Shown: piece by piece, positions 4,971 to 5,117 of the stretch
How positions within the stretch are numbered: the first letter of the stretch is position 1
Layout: each line of letters begins with the position of its first letter
Origin: Peptococcaceae bacterium
GTDB lineage: Bacteria > Bacillota > Dehalobacteriia > UBA4068 > UBA4997
Reading direction: 5' to 3'
DNA: 5,117 nucleotides
Assembly (NCBI GenBank): GCA_019421315.1
Contig: JAHZFN010000198.1
Coordinates: forward strand, 1 to 5,117
Program-made: the position numbers and the translations under genes
The notes under the pieces: generated by a model
What the model saw: the letters and a program-made list of their open reading frames with translations, nothing else
Database searches by the model: none
What the model was told of the DNA's origin: nothing

Positions 4971-5117
4971 TTATTTTAAATTTTCCTCATTTTTCTGCAA
5001 TTCTTCAAATTTTCGGCGCAGCGCTGTCCGCACAACAGGATGCACAATTTCCGAAGAATAAACATCAAACTCGGCAAAATTTTTAACCATTGATGAGCTG
5101 ACAAACTGAAATTTTGG
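4971..5117 (-). CDS. coaD: Pantetheine-phosphate adenylyltransferase (CoaD), C-terminal 48 residues
   Basis: The last 48 codons of a minus-strand gene that begins beyond the window's right edge; the TAA is at 4973-4971. CoaD carries out the fourth step of coenzyme A synthesis, transferring AMP from ATP to 4'-phosphopantetheine to give dephospho-CoA in the cytoplasm. The fragment contains the family's C-terminal signature: FQFVSSSMVKNFA (compare FISSSLVKEVA in E. coli CoaD) followed by IVHPVVRTALRRKFEEL, which matches the FxPxxVxxAL helix at the end of known CoaD proteins. The segment between them (EFDVYSSEI) lacks the usual GGDVS pattern, a minor divergence. The catalytic TxGH and the ISSTxxR-type sites are outside or not readable here. 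The recognition rests on a short but distinctive stretch. The next gene starts 55 nt downstream. Confidence 0.85.
   Translation of the reverse strand, partial: PKFQFVSSSMVKNFAEFDVYSSEIVHPVVRTALRRKFEELQKNEENLK

Overview
The window looks like ordinary chromosome of an anaerobic Firmicute, most likely one of the Negativicutes (relatives of Veillonella, Phascolarctobacterium or Acidaminococcus). Three things point that way. The trmK-Nif3 gene pair is typical of Firmicutes. A stand-alone carboxyltransferase of the oxaloacetate decarboxylase / transcarboxylase / PycB family suits organisms that ferment lactate or succinate to propionate. Base composition is moderate, with AT-rich intergenic DNA. 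The placement is an inference from gene content and style, not a measured taxonomic result.

Layout, left to right. Positions 1-1047 (+) hold the 3' part of a cardiolipin synthase gene whose N-terminal coding part lies before the window. A strong hairpin at 1093-1132 works as a bidirectional terminator between this gene and the convergent minus-strand genes. All other genes are on the minus strand, so in order of transcription: the 3' end of coaD (5117-4971), a 449-residue carboxyltransferase (4915-3566), a terminator (3498-3467), a 119-residue protein of unknown function (3345-2986), a 308-nt gap with candidate regulatory sequence, trmK (2677-1976) and a Nif3-family gene (1920-1144).

Functions. 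The genes are housekeeping or central metabolism: anionic phospholipid synthesis (Cls), tRNA m1A22 methylation (TrmK), a metal-binding protein of the Nif3 fold, coenzyme A synthesis (CoaD) and biotin-dependent carboxyl transfer. trmK and the Nif3 gene form a two-gene unit that is conserved in Firmicutes. I see no mobile element, CRISPR array, rRNA or tRNA gene, and no convincing new multi-gene system.

The most interesting details lie between genes. A possible 17-codon leader ORF is built partly from an in-frame 15-bp tandem duplication, and its TGA stop overlaps the trmK start (ATGA). An exact threefold 12-bp repeat sits across the stop codon of the carboxyltransferase gene. An AT-only inverted repeat and alternating ACAAT/ATTGT half-sites lie upstream of the unknown gene. 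These are direct sequence observations; their functions are unproven.
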